Notes under the pieces: model-generated | The model's input: only the letters and a program-made list of their open reading frames with translations | The model's database searches: none | What the model was told of the DNA's origin: nothing | Assembly (NCBI GenBank): GCA_900756875.1 | Contig: CAAELW010000200.1 | Span: 1-14,753, forward strand | Length of the DNA: 14,753 bases | DNA from: Pasteurellaceae bacterium | Lineage (GTDB): Bacteria; Pseudomonadota; Gammaproteobacteria; Enterobacterales; Pasteurellaceae | Reading direction: 5' to 3' | Translations under genes and position numbers: made by a program | Shown here: positions 13,319 through 14,753 of the stretch, piece by piece | Layout of the letters: every line of letters begins with the position of its first letter | Numbering within the stretch: the first letter of the stretch is position 1

Positions 13319-13564
13319 ATGCTTAATAAGATTAGAAAAAACTCATGGTTTAGCAACTTAGTGTTGTTTTCTCTTTTATATTTATTGTTTATCTCTAGAG
13401 ATATAATTTTCTCTCTATTTATATATTTTAAGTTTAATGAAGTATATTGGAATTCAAACGCATTTAAAGATGCATTGACCCCAACATTAGTTATGTATTT
13501 ACCTCTTAGTTTTCTTGATTTTTCAATAAAATATTATAAAAGAACAAAAAATAAAAAGCATTAG
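13319..13564 (+). CDS. Small two-helix membrane protein, unknown function
   Basis: An 81-residue protein I do not recognise. Two hydrophobic segments (about 12-36 and 52-68) are joined by a short loop (FNEVYWNSNAFKDALTP) and followed by a basic tail (KYYKRTKNKKH) that should lie in the cytoplasm, giving an N-in/C-in hairpin. GAGGA at 13310-13314 supports the start. The same plan of short hairpin, acidic-aromatic loop and basic end recurs in the three membrane proteins at 13919-14565, and the fragment KDALTP resembles KEALIM and EDAFMM there, so distant relationship is possible. It is separated from the next gene by only 21 bases. Confidence 0.7.
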   Translation: MLNKIRKNSWFSNLVLFSLLYLLFISRDIIFSLFIYFKFNEVYWNSNAFKDALTPTLVMYLPLSFLDFSIKYYKRTKNKKH

Positions 13565-13585
13565 AAATATACTAAGTTTGTTTTA

Positions 13586-13867
13586 ATGGAGTTGTTTTTA
13601 TTACTTTTATCTATGAAAGATAATGAATTAAATGTTACAAGTCATATTTTTCTCTATAATGAGTTTGTTCATAAAATGGAGAAAGATTATGGTCATTTAG
13701 ATAGTTGGCTTAATATGGAAATATTAAATGCCTTAGCTCTTGATGAGTGGGAGATGTTAGGAAAACCTGAAGTATGGGACGGTTGGAGAGATTTCTATCA
13801 GGAAAAAGCATTAAAATTAGTAAAACTATTTTTTAATGAGAGTGGTTTAATTATCACTAGATTGTAG
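13586..13867 (+). CDS. Small acidic soluble protein, unknown function
   Basis: A 93-residue protein I do not recognise. After a short hydrophobic start (MELFLLLLS), residues 10-93 look soluble, helical and acidic, with many Glu/Asp and aromatic residues (KMEKDYGHLDSWLNMEIL, LDEWEMLGKPEVWDGWRDFY). An in-frame Met at 13613 gives MKDNELNVTSHIFLYNEF and may be the true start; neither has a clear ribosome-binding site. Small, acidic and soluble next to membrane proteins is a profile shared with many immunity proteins and antitoxins, but there is no motif to prove it. AT-rich codon use as in its neighbours. Confidence 0.65.
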   Translation: MELFLLLLSMKDNELNVTSHIFLYNEFVHKMEKDYGHLDSWLNMEILNALALDEWEMLGKPEVWDGWRDFYQEKALKLVKLFFNESGLIITRL

Positions 13868-13918
13868 TATAAGTTATCGGTACTATTACTAAAAATTTTA
13901 ATAAACGAGAAAATATAA

Positions 13919-14137
13919 ATGATTATGGTGTTTTTAATAAATTTTATTAGATTTTTTATTTATATATCTATTACTTTATTAGTATCTATTATGGTTGTTA
14001 GAAATATTTATGTTTTAATTCATACTAATTTAGGTATTTCCTTTTATATTAATTTTGAAGATGTAGAGTTTATTTTAATTTCATCGTCAGTTATTAGTAT
14101 ATTTATTGCGGGTGTTGTACTGTATAACAGAAGATAA
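13919..14137 (+). CDS. Small two-helix membrane protein, unknown function
   Basis: A 72-residue protein with two hydrophobic segments (about 3-32 and 49-68), a loop with NFEDVEF, and a basic end YNRR. GAGA at 13907-13910 is a weak ribosome-binding site; an internal ATG at 13925 is an alternative. Its stop is only five bases before the next start, so translation is probably coupled to that gene. Topology and terminal Arg-Arg resemble the two proteins that follow; sequence identity is low. Confidence 0.65.
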   Translation: MIMVFLINFIRFFIYISITLLVSIMVVRNIYVLIHTNLGISFYINFEDVEFILISSSVISIFIAGVVLYNRR

Positions 14138-14142
14138 ACATA

Positions 14143-14334
14143 ATGATTTTAAAAATATTAAAATTTTTTATAGCTGTTGCATTCATCTTTTTCTTGTTTA
14201 TGGTGATAGTTCAGTTAGATATGGGAAGGAAAAATTTGCAATATGTAGTCCTTATGAAAGAGGCCTTAATTATGTCTCTAAAATATCAAGTGGTTGTTTT
14301 ACCTATATATCTTCTCTTTTTTAAGCGAGATTAG
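14143..14334 (+). CDS. Small two-helix membrane protein, tandem paralogue A
   Basis: A 63-residue protein. TM1 is about 4-24, followed by the loop QLDMGRKNLQYVVLMKEALI, TM2 about 40-59 (with LPIYLLF) and the ending KRD. It is clearly related to the product at 14368-14565: shared pattern Q-x-D-x-G-x-K-N-x-x-Y-x2-L-x-(K/E)-(E/D)-A-x2-M-S-L-K, then L-P-I-x2-L near the end. At DNA level ATGTCTCTAAAA (from 14272 and 14503) and TTTTACCTATA are shared. AGAAG about nine bases upstream, inside the previous gene, may serve as ribosome-binding site. A longer open frame on another phase here (14106-14324) is a shadow. Confidence 0.7.
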   Translation: MILKILKFFIAVAFIFFLFMVIVQLDMGRKNLQYVVLMKEALIMSLKYQVVVLPIYLLFFKRD

Positions 14335-14367
14335 AGTGGTTGAAATGAATAAAAATAAGGACAGAAA

Positions 14368-14565
14368 ATGAAGAATATTATTTTAACTTTACTATCTTTC
14401 TTTGGAGCTGTTATTTTATTTTTTATTGCATTGTTATATGCTCAAATGGATGAGGGGATAAAAAATATCCATTATGATTTATTAATTGAGGACGCTTTTA
14501 TGATGTCTCTAAAACTGCATTTTATTATTTTACCTATACATTTTTTAATATCTAGAAGGAAATAA
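14368..14565 (+). CDS. Small two-helix membrane protein, tandem paralogue B
   Basis: A 65-residue protein with TM1 about 3-25, the loop QMDEGIKNIHYDLLIEDAF, TM2 about 45-60 (LPIHFLI) and the ending SRRK. Paralogous to the gene 33 bases upstream. AAGGA at 14357-14361 is the best ribosome-binding site in the island. An eight-codon open frame (ATG 14345, MNKNKDRK) ends in TGA overlapping this ATG and might act as a coupling leader, but could be chance. No domain is recognised. Confidence 0.7.
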   Translation: MKNIILTLLSFFGAVILFFIALLYAQMDEGIKNIHYDLLIEDAFMMSLKLHFIILPIHFLISRRK

Positions 14566-14573
14566 GAGAGATT

Positions 14574-14588
14574 TTTCAAAAAAGTATG
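14574..14588 (+). repeat. Short repeat after the last island gene, copy 2
   Basis: TTTCAAAAAAGTATG, starting nine bases after a stop codon, repeats the element at 12924-12937 with one extra A. Confidence 0.35.
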
Positions 14589-14653
14589 TCAAAAATATCA
14601 AGATCTTAGTTTTTAGATTTCTAGAAGCTTATGGGTTGTTTGAAAGGTATATA

Positions 14654-14721
14654 ATACAAAGTGCGATCAATTTCAAAGTGTTTTAAAACCTCTCAAAAAT
14701 TGACCGCACTTTTGTATTTTT
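14654..14721 (+). terminator. Partly degraded USS-pair terminator at the end of the island
   Basis: The left arm (14654-14673) pairs with the right arm (14697-14717) over about 20 positions, with one bulged base and one A-C mismatch; the loop is 23 bases and T follows to 14721. The right arm carries a perfect USS (14703-14711, minus strand), while the left arm has AAGTGCGAT, one base from the core. Beyond it, 14722-14753 holds nothing I can identify. Confidence 0.75.
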
Positions 14722-14753
14722 GATGCTTCTTCTGCCGAACTATCACTCTCTCA

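Noticed and set aside
14106..14324. 72-codon frame overlapping the gene at 14143
   Set aside because: The overlapping 14143 frame has a tandem paralogue with protein-level conservation; this one has none.
12667..14565. Search for transposase, integrase, tRNA or CRISPR repeats that could explain the island
   Set aside because: None is present in the window; no tRNA-like fold, integrase motif or spaced repeats were seen.

Overview
The window is a chromosomal segment from a Pasteurellaceae bacterium, most probably Haemophilus (H. parainfluenzae/H. influenzae group). The strongest signature is the Hin-type DNA uptake signal sequence (USS, core AAGTGCGGT or its complement). I count twelve perfect copies, six inside genes and the rest in intergenic hairpins. 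The gene content agrees: a 371-residue Asd with the H. influenzae active-site numbering, and an asd-pldB-torY-torZ block that, from memory, resembles H. influenzae HI0646-HI0643. Species cannot be fixed from the sequence alone.

Layout. (1) 1-2562: the 3' end of rimO, followed after 39 bases by an HMW1C-type cytoplasmic N-glucosyltransferase, closed by a strong terminator. (2) 2701-4805: asd (lysine, threonine, methionine and cell-wall precursor synthesis) with its own terminator, then pldB (lysophospholipase L2). (3) 4890-8589: a regulated promoter (FNR/CRP-like box at about -41.5 from a perfect TATAAT) driving torY-torZ. These encode a pentaheme membrane cytochrome and a Tat-exported molybdenum S-/N-oxide reductase; the H. 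influenzae counterpart pair is known as MtsM/MtsZ, acting on methionine sulfoxide. Together they pass quinol electrons to periplasmic S- or N-oxides. (4) 8866-12033: an NAD(P)-dependent aldehyde dehydrogenase and a DASS/CitT-type dicarboxylate transporter, each followed by a USS-pair terminator. (5) 12122-12424, minus strand: a glycine-zipper lipoprotein with a His/Asp-rich tail, sharing a bidirectional USS terminator with the transporter.

(6) 12667-14565: a very AT-rich run of seven small genes without any USS: a small lipoprotein, a frameshifted paralogue of it, four short two-helix membrane proteins (two of them clear tandem paralogues), and a 93-residue acidic soluble protein. I recognise none of them by family. 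Size, composition, tandem paralogy and decay resemble orphan immunity-gene arrays of contact-dependent or polymorphic toxin systems, but no toxin is in the window, so this is inference. A partly degraded USS hairpin (14654-14721) marks the return to ordinary chromosome.

The left 12 kb is core metabolism and anaerobic respiration. The novelty lies in the right-hand island, in the stand-alone N-glucosyltransferase with a histone-like lysine tail, and in the way USSs have been recruited as terminators and as coding sequence.
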